From Debaryomyces hansenii CBS767 (Eukaryota > Ascomycota > Pichiomycetes > Serinales > Debaryomycetaceae): a DNA stretch of 64,000 bases. Shown in pieces: positions 42,007 to 52,759 of the stretch (position 1 is its first letter; each line of letters begins with the position of its first letter). Below the pieces are notes generated by a model. That model did no database searches. It was not told the origin of the DNA and was given only the letters and a program-made list of their open reading frames with translations. The position numbers were made by a program, and so were the translations under genes. The stretch is from assembly GCF_000006445.2 (NCBI RefSeq), contig NC_006048.2:1612001-1676000 (forward strand), given 5' to 3'.

Positions 42007-45000
42007 ATGTAATGGTGGCTTTCATTTTCTGGTTAACATTCCAACCAGGGATTTGTTTAATTATATATACTAGCTTGGAGACACCCGAACCAGTGTTACA
42101 GATCTGACCGAATGCAGGCGCCTTGACCCGCAGCAGTTTTCTTATATTTAACTTTGCAGGCCTTGCCTGAACCTAAACCTTAAAAGGGTCCCGAACAAAG
42201 GGACTTGGTCGGGTTTATTTGGATTACGAGAATAGGTAATTGTTTCTAATAGAGGTTTGCATCTAGAGGGGGGAGATTCATTTCCGATCAATATCTGAAT
42301 ATTCGACTTACCGTTCTTCCGTTCCCCAGACCGAGGTAATGAAGTTATCAATTGATCGTTTGAAAAAGGGAATGCCAAAAGCGTAGTATAGAATATACGG
42401 CTAATTGTATGGGTGGCAATATGTGCGGTACTATAGTAGTTAGTACGGCCTGTACAGTGAATGTCAGGCGGTGATTGACACGGCGACTATGATCAATGCA
42501 TGGAAACACATTATTAGGGCGGTTGGAGGCGCCGAATCGACATATCACTGGTGACATAAGATATCTCAGACAGAAAACACTAGCCTCGGGACCAGGCGGT
42601 CGACGTGCAGCAAATAACGATCCTTGCTGCGGCTGAATGCGATACGCATATAGCGGGGTACCCGACCCTGGATCAGGTTGTATCAAGCGATATCAGTACC
42701 TTTTCATGGCTTATATCAAATGCGGGATATACCATTGGGCTGGCAACATAAAGCACAACTACCCCTACTGGTTAATGTTGCTAAAATGTCTTTTACGGGA
42801 TTATTTTCCAGGTAAGACATGGAGAACAAATTGTGGTTTTGGGTGGCCAGAGTATGGTCCGATCGTCATATCCGTTCCTGGCGCGCCCACTGCAGACTAT
42901 CGTGGCTAGAAGGTCGTGGGAGGAGCCCGATATGTACTAGGGGCCATTCTGCCCAACTACGAAGATGCATGTTTGCCATTGTAGCTCTGCTGGTTCTGGA
43001 AGTCGTTAGGTTTCAGTATCGACCGTTTTGTTATCTGGTGATTAAGCAAGTTTAGATGAAACTGATATTCTTATTGTTATTGTACGGAACATTTTTGTAA
43101 TTTAAGGAACCAGTTCTGAGTAGGAAGAAGCAGACACGGTCTAGTAACCAAGCACATACATGATTTTGAGTGTCCTATGTGCCATGGTGATTTTTGTAGT
43201 AGAGAGTAGTATCGTCGGGAAAGATGTCCCGAGTGAAATACGCACTTGCAACTGCGGCTCAGGAACAAATTTAACGAGGTCTGGCCAATCGTAGTGCTGT
43301 TGGGAAAAGCACGTAAGCAATTCGAGCCAAATAGACCTTCAGTCGTTTATCTGGCAAGTGTATAGAATAGAGACAAATTTATAGGACGAAGGCAGGTTAT
43401 AGAACATAGATTGATCATAGACTGTAAACGGATAATAGGCTAGATAATAGGGCCTTTGCAATAAAATAGGCCATAGACTGAATATAGCATGTTTGGGTCC
43501 ACATGTGGGGCTGCTTATCATGACAAAATGCGAGCATTGACAAATCGCACTTCCTAAACGCATAGTCCCTGTCACCACGATCTCTCCTCCCTTGACCATA
43601 TAGCGATGCTTGCTACCCAAACTATAAACGAAATGAATAGTACTACAGTACTACCAATAATACCATAATACGTAGTTGTTCAAATTACAGACAAGACTAA
43701 TATTGCCACTATACGGTCTGGCAACCACTATAGGCATTTATGCTTAAATTGGAAAGCTATAGTACGTTTTATAAGATATTTTATCAGTTATTATTGATCA
43801 ACTACCGAGGGTACTACGACCAATAGAATCCTCTATTTTTAGTAATGTACCTAGCTGCGAGTATATGTATGTCTGTTGCATGATCCTCAACATATTACGG
43901 ATGGTGCATAAAATGGGATGTTTTTTTTCAACCTATTTAATTTACGGTTACGCACGTCCAGAACCAGTCTTAACGAAAAGCCCCACCAGATCACCCAGTT
44001 GCGCATTTGGACAGTGCACTTCATACTCTTTTCTATAGGGACTGGTACGCTGGTGTATATCTGGATGCTTGAGCAACCATGCAAAGTAATAGAACCATAC
44101 TATTTTTGTAGTAAAGTCGTATCATTCATATAAAATAATCATTTCAATCGAAATAAAGGCTGTATAATCCATCATGGATCTGGATCTACACAGACGAAGG
44201 ATTAATTATAATGCTGAAGCAGCCGCCTGATGAGATCTGAGACACAATTTTGCGGTTGGTTTTGCGGGGATAGGTCGCCAAGTACGCCATCTAACATAGG
44301 CATAAAGTGCTAAGCGAAGGCCTACGTGGTATACTTTGGTAGTATGGTCGATTGGTGCTAAACAAAAGCCAGGAGAAACAAATCCTGCCAAATATTTACG
44401 AATCAATCGGTTATATATACCTATCAACCGACGTCAACTCGTGGCAATACCGACCTTGGGCAGGATAAGTATGGAAGTTGGAGTAAACAAGTCCTAGGCT
44501 TTTGGATGAGGTATTAGAAAATACTGGCGAGAATAAGGCGTTAAAGCTATGGGTACAGTCTGGGCCAAGTGCAAAAATATGATTTGGTCATGAAGAGACT
44601 GATTAGATCCGAGCACTATCTATGTACTGTAGCTTTCGTGTAAATCAAATGATGCTTCTTCTACTTGAAGACAACTTAGGGTATAAGGAATTAGCATTGA
44701 TTAAAGCCTACTAAATTCAACCTCTGCCGCATTTGTAATATCTGGCGCCAATAGAGGCTCCACACGAAATAAGATGAACTTCTTCATCCATATGCGTTTA
44801 TCTTGGCGATTAAGCTTGCTGCCTACCATTTTATTGGCTTAAGCGTGGAGGAAATCGAATAATATGCACAAGCATATTATCTAACCAAAACCTAGTTCCA
44901 ACACCAGCAATTCTGTTTTGGTCATTGCTTGACAAAATATTCAGGTAACAAGCTGTAATTAACTTTACGGCTTTTGTGTATAATTGTTTATGTTTCCTAC

Positions 45001-45525
45001 CGTGAACTTTAATCTTAGTTTTTGACTGCAGAACAAATACAATACTATATATTTCAAAATCTTTCGTATTCCGCAATTTACCAAATTGTGTACATTTCTG
45101 CCAAAACAAAAAAACATTATATCCGCTTTATTATGTCATTGTTTATCTTATTATAATATCGATGTACGTACTCAGAAATGACAATTTTCATGAACATTAA
45201 ATTTCATTGACTATAGGGGTTCAAAAGATTGGGCCTTTCAGGTTTGTGTTACTTTTGATTTTCTACTATCACTCAACCGGTATTGGTAAGAATGTGACTA
45301 GAATGGGAAGAGCTATACTGTAATCTACTGCAGCCGTTGTTATGATCAATCCATGCTCCTTTGTTATCTGTAGAAAGCCAATTTTGGATAGATCTAGCGT
45401 TTGGGGTTTTGCAGCTATATTTATGGCGTAATGTGCAAAACGACCAACCTGTAAACGAAGAAATCTTTGGAAATGAAAAATACAACATGAAGAGATGGCA
45501 CCTACAACGGATTATCTAGCCAATT
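42007..45525. other. 3.5-kb gene desert upstream of the zinc-finger gene
   Basis: No convincing gene on either strand. The ORFs in it are all below ~115 codons, overlap each other on both strands, and encode Cys/Trp/Arg-rich random-looking sequence. Composition of 42.1-44.5 kb seems less AT-rich than other spacers here. A hairpin (ATAATATGC-ACAA-GCATATTAT, 44859-44880) is present. It lies between the divergent zinc-finger and Prp42-like genes, so it may be a long regulatory region, a non-coding RNA locus or a site of lost genes. Confidence 0.7.
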
Positions 45526-47028
45526 ATGAACAAATTAGTCAAGGAATTCGAGAATCCAACGTGGTCCGATATTTCTACGCAACTTCTCAAGAATCCTTAT
45601 AATTTAAAACTTTGGGAGAAGCTTGTCGAGGCAGCAGAAAGTAATAATGGAAACCGAATAAATAAGATTAGCTCTCGGCAAGAAGTCGATTTACTTCGTG
45701 CATCATATGAGAACTTACTCAATAAATACCCGCTATTAGTTAATTATTGGATAAGATATGCTGAATGGGAATTCAAATTAGGAAATACTCAAATAGCGAA
45801 TGAAATTTATGAGAAGAGCTTGTTAAATTTATCGTACTCGATTGAGTTATGGATCAGTTACTTGAATTTTAAAATAAAGACCATTGATTCGGACGTGAAA
45901 AAAGTGCTCAGTGTGTTTGAGTCAGCTAGAAGTAAGATTGGATACCACTTTCATTCGCATGAATTCTATAGTTTATATTTGTCGTTTTTGCAGAATTATG
46001 CAAACGATCACAATGGATTCAAGTTGAAGTATTATGTATTGTTACGTATAATTATTGAAATCCCAATTTACCATTATGGTATATTTTTCAAAAAACTATT
46101 CACTGCTATTAATGAAAAGAATTTGACCATGGAAGTGGTAGGTTACTTAGTACCTGAAAAAGAATTGCCCCAGTTTACAAATATAAAAGATATGAAAACC
46201 GTTTCATTGAAATTAAAAAAGATATTCACCGATGTCCTTATTACTACCCAGTATAAAGTTTTCCAAGTATTTTATTTTGAGAAAAAAATCACCAGACCCT
46301 ATTATGATGTTTCATATTTGTCAAACCAGGAGATAACTAACTGGAACAATTACTTAAACTTCATTGAATTGAATTACCCTTTAGACTATGTTATTCTAAG
46401 TTACGAAAGATGTGTACTAACTGCTGCTAACTATTCCAGATTTTGGATTAGGTACGCTAATTTCTTCATAAACTCAATGAACTATACGATAGCAAAAGAA
46501 ATATTACATAGAGGTTTAAACTTTGATAATAGTTATAAGCTTCTTATCAAATTAGTCGATTTAGAACTTTTTACAGGAGATTATTTAAAAGCAAGAGATC
46601 TAATACTATCGCATGTTAAAGCAAACAAGCTCATTCCAATCAAAGTGTACGAGAAGATGATTAGTATCGAAAGATTAATGAATCCAACAGATGATGAATA
46701 TTTGGTTAATTTAGTTTCAGAGATAATCAAGCAAACTAATAATGCATGGTTTTTTAAAGTGATTTTAAGTTACCTGTTATCTAGTCAAGTTACTTTGCAA
46801 TTATTCGAAAGTTTTGAAAGTTCTTTTAAAAGTTCTTTCATATATTGGTCTTCGTGGCTATTCTTCAATAAAAAAATTGATGCTGATAATGCTGCAATTC
46901 TTGCTAAAAGCTTACAATTTTTGAACGATGATGATAAATTAAAAATAAATAAAATAAATAATTACAAGAAAATTGCGTCACCGAGATTTGACGAGGAGTA
47001 TGATACACTTTTGGATTCATTTGCATAA
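45526..47028 (+). CDS. PRP42: U1 snRNP HAT-repeat protein, Prp42/Prp39 family
   Basis: 500 residues of HAT (half-a-TPR) repeats, seen as recurring W/Y..Y...E/F patterns: NYWIRYAEWEFKLGNTQIAN, ELWISYLNFK, FWIRYANFFINSMNYTIAKEIL. Prp39 and Prp42 are paralogous U1 snRNP components that hold the U1-C/U1-70K region in yeast and help recognise 5' splice sites. The short length and the segment FWIRYANFFINS followed by AKEILHRGL favour Prp42 over the longer Prp39, but the two are hard to separate by eye. The stop is one base from the stop of convergent ECM27. Confidence 0.65.
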   Translation: MNKLVKEFENPTWSDISTQLLKNPYNLKLWEKLVEAAESNNGNRINKISSRQEVDLLRASYENLLNKYPLLVNYWIRYAEWEFKLGNTQIANEIYEKSLLNLSYSIELWISYLNFKIKTIDSDVKKVLSVFESARSKIGYHFHSHEFYSLYLSFLQNYANDHNGFKLKYYVLLRIIIEIPIYHYGIFFKKLFTAINEKNLTMEVVGYLVPEKELPQFTNIKDMKTVSLKLKKIFTDVLITTQYKVFQVFYFEKKITRPYYDVSYLSNQEITNWNNYLNFIELNYPLDYVILSYERCVLTAANYSRFWIRYANFFINSMNYTIAKEILHRGLNFDNSYKLLIKLVDLELFTGDYLKARDLILSHVKANKLIPIKVYEKMISIERLMNPTDDEYLVNLVSEIIKQTNNAWFFKVILSYLLSSQVTLQLFESFESSFKSSFIYWSSWLFFNKKIDADNAAILAKSLQFLNDDDKLKINKINNYKKIASPRFDEEYDTLLDSFA

Positions 47029-47029
47029 T

Positions 47030-48604
47030 TTATCCAAGAGAAAAGTTAATTATTGTTACAACTAACCACCAGCCAATAACGATAATTCCTAATCTTTTAT
47101 CGAGCTTCCAATTATTCAATGGAATGTAAACCAAATAGAATACGATTGTCGCAATTAATCCTAAAAGACTGACAACCAAATTTGTTTTTAATTCAAAAAC
47201 TAATGAATGATGGTTCAAATTAAGAATTAACCCATTTACTCCAATTCCTAGTAATATAATTAACATCGGAGTACCCAAACACGAATTGAGGCCGAACATT
47301 GGGTTTATCGCTGTGGAAATCGTTATATTGGTGACAATATCGTTGATCGAATTACTTGCGGAAAAAACGATTAATCCAAGCAAGTAATCCGATATTCTTA
47401 GAATAATTCCTAAATTCTTGAAGACTTTTAAAACTTCCTTTGATATTTGTGACATGATTATTAAAGACATAGTAATTCCCACAACGTTAATGATACATTG
47501 ATAGATCTTTGGAAGCCTATTCAAAATTGGCTTGATAAATTCCGTTATTAATATTCCCACTAAAATGATTGGAACCAAATCAACAAGAGTAAGGTTGAAA
47601 AATTGCATGTTCATTACATACGATATTATACAAAAATGCCAAATTTGAAATAATCTTGAATCGTAGTATGGCGATGAAGAGACCGGTATGAATAATGTGA
47701 ATATAAAATTGATGCAATTCACTATATGTTTCAGAACATTGAGAAACCAGCTCTCAGATTCATACGATGTCTCGAGTTCCTCATCAATATGAAGCATGGG
47801 TGATGGTGACCGTATGACTTCAGCATTGGATAAGATATCAAGAGCATCATCTATGTTTAGTGCATGATTTATGGATTTTATCGATTCAGTCGAATATAAT
47901 GAATGACATTCATCCTCAGTGCACTCTATTTCCTTCTCAGCCCGTAATAGATATGCAACATAGCAGAAATAAAATCCAATCATAATGATACATTCGTGCA
48001 TGGTTATGACGCCATCAGACAAAATGTACAGAAGAAGCGTGAGAACCACCAATATCCAAGCAAAATCAGTTAAGACCCATTTAGCATGATTTATTCTGAA
48101 TGGACGTACTATACTAATAAGGCCAATTATTACGGTAACGATAATCAATAGAGACCCAAGTAGCTGTCCCAAGACTAAATCAACGGAATTTGCATTTAAA
48201 GCAACATAGTAATTAATAAAATCTCCAAATGCATTAGTAGACGGTATTAATATAGAACTTAAAATCTGATCATTAATCAGCAAAAGCTGTGCTATATCGT
48301 TTAGATTTGGGAACAAATAGTTAGATACCAATAGACTTAATGATATTAAAAGCAACAGTAGCCCAACAAGTATCAATAATGACGTAGATAACCGTAGAAT
48401 ATATGAAGGGTAATATTTTGAACAGTAATATTTGCTTGCTATACTAAAATATTCAGTATTACAATTTTTGCCAATATACTGACAATAATTTGTATGATCA
48501 ATTAGATCGCAAGTAGTTTCATCGGATGCCAAGGCACCTGCATGTCCGTAGAGACTATACGCAAATAGGAGACATAAGGGCACACTTATGTACCAGTACT
48601 TCAT
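47030..48604 (-). CDS. ECM27: Sodium/calcium exchanger-family protein Ecm27-like
   Basis: 524 residues. An N-terminal signal-like segment is followed by a lumenal Cys-rich part (CDLIDHTNYCQYIGKNC), then two clusters of about five hydrophobic helices separated by a cytosolic acidic loop (~residues 225-275). Each cluster carries the exchanger alpha-repeat: PSTNAFGDFINYYVAL in the first (SxxANAFGD-type) and SASNSINDIVTNITIS in the second (GNSxxD-type). The layout is that of CaCA exchangers such as S. cerevisiae Ecm27 (ER calcium handling). Ion specificity cannot be read from the sequence. Its 3' end almost touches the convergent Prp42-like gene. Confidence 0.85.
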   Translation of the reverse strand: MKYWYISVPLCLLFAYSLYGHAGALASDETTCDLIDHTNYCQYIGKNCNTEYFSIASKYYCSKYYPSYILRLSTSLLILVGLLLLLISLSLLVSNYLFPNLNDIAQLLLINDQILSSILIPSTNAFGDFINYYVALNANSVDLVLGQLLGSLLIIVTVIIGLISIVRPFRINHAKWVLTDFAWILVVLTLLLYILSDGVITMHECIIMIGFYFCYVAYLLRAEKEIECTEDECHSLYSTESIKSINHALNIDDALDILSNAEVIRSPSPMLHIDEELETSYESESWFLNVLKHIVNCINFIFTLFIPVSSSPYYDSRLFQIWHFCIISYVMNMQFFNLTLVDLVPIILVGILITEFIKPILNRLPKIYQCIINVVGITMSLIIMSQISKEVLKVFKNLGIILRISDYLLGLIVFSASNSINDIVTNITISTAINPMFGLNSCLGTPMLIILLGIGVNGLILNLNHHSLVFELKTNLVVSLLGLIATIVFYLVYIPLNNWKLDKRLGIIVIGWWLVVTIINFSLG

Positions 48605-49582
48605 ATGTTATTTTGATATCTATAGTGGTATTAGTATAAAGTATGAATATAAAAGGGTTGCTCGGTTACTATTATAAGTTTTCAGATATTAACGGCTCAT
48701 TATGTACAGGAATATTATTATGTACCTATTGCTATTTTAATGCCTTAGTGGTACTATATCAAACAGTTATTTATTATTGTTATATTTATACTAGTTTCTA
48801 TGGCTTCAACAATAAGTAGGTAAGTAGGGAAATATGGCACTACAACGATAATCAAGATTTTAAGAATGGCGTAAATGTATTTAGGGATAAAGGTGTTGAG
48901 CTATGGAAAGTATGGAATCAATACGGACACAAATCTTTTATAATTACAAAGTAGATGGTGGAAGAGATATGAAAAATATGGAAGAAAGTTTAAGAATATT
49001 AAATGAAGGAGCAGATTTCGGGTGCAAAAGTAGTACCTGTGGTTTGACATATGAAAATAATTGCTCCCATTAAAGAATATGGCAGGTTACTGCAAAATAG
49101 TAAAACGATTGATAAAAGCATTTAAGAAAAGATGAGTATTCATCTTGTTAGAGTTTTACCTGATTTGACACAAAAGTTCAGATTAATAAAGGATCTATCG
49201 GGTGCAGAGCTACATGAGAACAAATGGATGCAAAAGGCAAATTAGTTGGGGTTATGGGTTATTTTTCAAATTAATCACAGATCAATCAAGCTATATCGTT
49301 ATGAAAGGTGCTTTTAGGTCTATAAAAGGCTTGAAACTCTTTAGATCAACCTTGTATGGAAGAATATTTATATTTCGATCAGATCGTCTAAGCTTAACAT
49401 ACATAATACCTTAAGTAAAAGTACCCCAAAATAGAACGGGAAGATGTCTATATTTTCTAACGGAATATGGTTTTAAGTATACATCTGGAATTAAGGCAGC
49501 AGATGAATTATCCAGAATAGAAACTAATAAAGTAAGAACATGCTTCATTGCGATTCCATCTGGCCACGGCGTCCTAGGGAGT
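48605..49582. other. Intergenic region containing a retroelement fragment
   Basis: 978 bp between ECM27 and the last FMN1 exon, both on the minus strand: ECM27 promoter plus FMN1 3' region. The part from ~48957 rightward holds the decayed gypsy fragment. 48605-48950 is AT-rich with no gene. Confidence 0.6.
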
Positions 49583-49588
49583 CTATAA
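48957..49588 (+). mobile_element. Degenerate Ty3/gypsy-type pol fragment (RNase H region)
   Basis: From 49202 one frame reads, with a single stop at 49412, through GLFFKLITDQSSY, then FIFRSDRLSLTYI, then FLTEYGFKYTSGI and AADELSRIE. These correspond in order to the gypsy RNase H landmarks: the F-x-L-x-TDAS strand, the F-x-x-x-TDH-x-SL-x-Y motif, the L-x-EY-x-F-x-Y-x-x-G segment and the ADALSR signature. The spacing between the first two is shortened, implying a deletion. A weaker frame-shifted match to the end of reverse transcriptase (MKNMEESLRILNEG) begins near 48969. No LTR was recognised. It is a non-functional relic, described only, with no restoration attempted. Confidence 0.55.
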
Positions 49589-50235
49589 TGTATCTTGCGC
49601 CTTTATATATGACTCTTTTGAAAGGGCTTCAAGCGCAATTTTAATATCCAAGTTCATGTCGTCTATTAATGCTTCTGCAATAGTTAGTATTATAGTGTCA
49701 GAATAGATAGGAATTGATATTCAGCAAGTTCAGGACAGCTGGATTTAAATCTATCAACTAGTCAAAAAATATGGTTTTACGTACCCTTTGTCGTATAATT
49801 TAATTCTGGTCTGATATACCCCAACACATTATATTTTATTAATGCCCCATAAAAATTATCACCAAACTTGTGAATTATATGTACCTCAGCAGCTTTCTCT
49901 TTATTGTGATAAAATGGATTCCATCCAATAGACATAACCATAGGAAAAATGCCTAATTCTTCTTTCTCCAAATTGGTACCATTATTGAACATGATTGGTT
50001 GACCATCGTCTCGGGTGTGTTCTGATATGTCCGCTTTGTCATTTGGTATCACTTTACACCATCCATAGTAGATACCTGTTGGTAAGCTATGTAATGCTAT
50101 GCTAATGGGGATATTTGCTGTTGGAATACCCAATTCTGATGATCCTCTTCCAAAACCACTGATGATGTTGGAAGTACCATGTATTGGAAATGGAGCAGGT
50201 AGGGTGTCGGGAACGTGAGTTTCAGGTCTCGTCAT
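49583..50235 (-). CDS. FMN1: Riboflavin kinase, spliced near its 3' end
   Basis: Exon 1 (50235-49785) joined to exon 2 (49674-49583) gives 180 residues. The enzyme phosphorylates riboflavin to FMN. Family motifs: ISGFGRGSSELGIPTANIP near residue 26 (flavin/ATP binding loop), PTGIYYGWC, then SIGWNPFY with the conserved N-P near residue 107, AEVHIIHKFGDNFYG and GYIRPELNY. Unspliced, the frame ends abruptly after YTTKGT. Splicing replaces this with YTTK-EALIDDMNLDIKIALEAL and a normal end, restoring the C-terminal helix every family member has. TAL1 follows upstream on the same strand. Confidence 0.93.
49675..49784 (-). other. Spliceosomal intron in FMN1
   Basis: 110-nt intron on the minus strand: donor GTACGT beginning at 49784, branch TACTAAC at 49689-49683, acceptor TTGCAG ending at 49675. 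The branch-to-acceptor distance is very short (8 nt after TACTAAC), as in some yeast introns. The junction makes codon GAA. Confidence 0.92.
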
Positions 50236-50422
50236 ATGAGCTGATCTTTAAAGTGCTATAATCCGAATGGTGTATTGTTGATAACTAATGCTGTTGATTA
50301 TGCTATCAACAGATTCGAGTCTTCCGAAAAATGCACAAAACTTACACAAAACTCAGCGTGATTAACATTTGATACGTTGATTATACATATATACCTATAG
50401 ACGTACGTTTTGGGGAAATAAA

Positions 50423-51394
50423 TTATTTGAATCTTGCTTCCAATTGATCCAATAAGGTGACACAATCCTTAGCGAAGTTTCTGATACCTTCTGATAATTT
50501 TTCGGTAGCCATAGCATCTTCATTAAATAAGTATCTGAATTCTGCTTCGTTATCGATGTAAGAGACTTTTTCTTCATCAGTGGCATTAGCAGAAGAAGAG
50601 TCCAATTTCTTTGGAACATCTTCATTAGAGTTGTACAATTCTTCTAATAACTTTGGAGCGATTGTCAAGAAATCACAACCCGCTAAAGCCTTAATTTCAC
50701 CAGTGTTTCTGAAAGAAGCACCCATGACAATGGTGTCGTAACCGTATTTCTTGTAGTAGTTGAAAATCTTTCTGACAGAGATCACACCTGGGTCGGTTTC
50801 ACCATCGTATTCCTTACCAGTGGAAGCCTTGAACCAGTCTAAGATTCTACCGACGAATGGAGAGATCAAGGTAACCTTGGCTTCAGCACAAGCAACAGCT
50901 TGCACGAAAGAGAATAATAAAGTCAAGTTACAGTGAATTCCGTGCTTGGATTCTAATTCTCTAGCAGCTTGGATACCTTCCCACGTGGAAGCAATCTTGA
51001 TCAAGATTCTGTCCTTAGAAATACCAACGGATTCGTATAACTTGATGATTTCAATGGCCTTCTTGATGGTAGCGTCCTTGTTGAAAGACAATCTGGCGTC
51101 AACTTCGGTAGAAACTCTACCAGGGACAATCTTCAAGATTTCCTTACCGAATTCAACCAACAAACGATCTAAAGCAATTGAAGCTTTTTCCTTAGGATTG
51201 GATCCCTTATCTTGAGCGTAGTCAATGGCAATGTCAATCAACTTGGCGTATTCAGCCTTCTTAGAAGCCGCCAAAATCAACGATGGATTGGTGGTAGCAT
51301 CTTGTGGGGTGTATTTGGCAATTGATTCAAATTCACCAGTATCGGTGACAATAACAGTACCGGTAGACTTTAATTGTTCTAATGCGTTAGCCAT
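50423..51394 (-). CDS. TAL1: Transaldolase
   Basis: 323 residues, pentose phosphate pathway enzyme that exchanges a dihydroxyacetone unit between sugar phosphates in the cytosol. The Schiff-base lysine is Lys133 in [12 protein letters not shown]. Other family blocks: [56 protein letters not shown]. Codon use is strongly restricted (mostly TTG, AAG, GAA, ACC type) as expected for an abundant glycolytic-type enzyme. A long upstream region includes a Reb1-like site at 51563. Confidence 0.97.
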   Translation of the reverse strand: MANALEQLKSTGTVIVTDTGEFESIAKYTPQDATTNPSLILAASKKAEYAKLIDIAIDYAQDKGSNPKEKASIALDRLLVEFGKEILKIVPGRVSTEVDARLSFNKDATIKKAIEIIKLYESVGISKDRILIKIASTWEGIQAARELESKHGIHCNLTLLFSFVQAVACAEAKVTLISPFVGRILDWFKASTGKEYDGETDPGVISVRKIFNYYKKYGYDTIVMGASFRNTGEIKALAGCDFLTIAPKLLEELYNSNEDVPKKLDSSSANATDEEKVSYIDNEAEFRYLFNEDAMATEKLSEGIRNFAKDCVTLLDQLEARFK

Positions 51395-52759
51395 GATTAA
51401 TATTTATAAGTATAATTAATATTACAGAAATATAATTCAATTGATAGGATTGTAAGTCTTGGAGGCGATTCAATGCTCTTATATACTCACTGATCTCCAA
51501 ACCTGGGCCAGAGGATTCCGCTTAATGCCAGAAAAAGAAACAAGAGAAATTCGACTCACGTTCCGGGTAACTAACATAAAATGACCGTTTTACTAGAGTA
51601 TAGGACCCTCCATATTGCTTTTTCACTCGGGGATCAGATTCCATTGCATATGTCCACCTGGCATACTATAGGCTCATAATATGGGTAGCAAAGCACGGAC
51701 ATGTAACTACCATGGTCCGATAGTTAGTTCGGCGAACTGGTTATGTAGCGAAATGTTGTGCGCGGACTGGGAGAATTTGAGGGGGGATATTATCCGTTAT
51801 GCGTTGGGTGTAAAATGCAACGAGGAACGTTTATGGTAACGGTATACGGTGGACAATATGGTGGACCATGGAGGGGCGAAAGAGACAAATAAAGCATACC
51901 ATATTATAAGGGAAACGACAACAAATAGAGGACTGGAAATACAGCCGTATATTGCAGTTCCAGACATCGCAATCGAGTTTACCGGATAGTTGGTGGATAG
52001 ATGTGGCGATGAGGTAAGGTGAATGGATGGGGCCAGGTGGGCGGTAGCGGGCTTCTGGATTGCCACCCCCCAGAAGAAGCAAATAGAAAAGATAGAATTG
52101 TTGCAAATCACGTGATATAAAATTATGCGCCTGTAGATTACTGATAGTGGAAATGTTTTGTAGATGATATACTGAGTAATATACTATTACAGATGAACGA
52201 CCTATTAGAGTAAAGCTAATAGTCTATAGTAAACTTTCGAGCTAACAGATAATCTTACATGATCTAGGAAGTGAATTATATGCCAATATCGGCAATATTT
52301 CTGCATGTAAGGTTGGTTTTATTATGTTCTTCATTCATTTTGAACATCTTTGCAATACAGACCGACTTCGAAACTCGAATACGGGTCAATATAAGTAGCG
52401 AACTTATATATACCGTGTTTTTATGAATACTTGGTGGTATTTTGCCAAATAAGGGTGTATGGTTATTAATCTAGGGCTAAAATACCGCAGGCCACTTAGA
52501 GATTCCTATAGGATCTATAGATATCCATTAATGTGTAACAGGGACAATATAGGTCAATGAAAGTAGCCTGACCGAAATAGTCAAACCAATAGGTGGTGAA
52601 TAGAATAAGTTGTTGCTGCAATTCACGTGCAATACGTCGTGAGCAACATTTTTCCGCAACGATATGGATTACTGATATAATCAGTTGTACGGAATCAGTA
52701 GAAAGAAGGTGGATTTGCTTTGGAAGGATTCTTTAAGATTGTTCAAAGTACTACAGAAT
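51395..52759. promoter_or_regulatory. Long upstream region of TAL1 and the DUF1769 gene
   Basis: 1365 bp between divergent genes. A Reb1-like site CCGGGTAA lies at 51563-51570, 169 bp upstream of the TAL1 start. A C-rich/G-rich patch occurs near 52030-52080 (a GCCACCCCCC run). No gene seen; overlapping minus-strand ORFs at 51797-52111 look random. No RNA gene recognised. Confidence 0.55.
51563..51570. promoter_or_regulatory. Reb1-like site upstream of TAL1
   Basis: CCGGGTAA at 51563-51570, the same core found three times in the TRS33-WHI3 promoter, located in the TAL1 promoter. Assigned by motif only. Confidence 0.45.

Noticed and set aside
42148..44427. Several ORFs of 60-112 codons in the gene desert
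   Set aside because: They overlap one another on both strands, are rich in Cys/Trp/Arg and show no motif or codon bias.
49202..49414. 70-codon ORF as a protein gene
   Set aside because: It is a piece of the decayed gypsy RNase H, with the frame continuing past a stop; not a gene.
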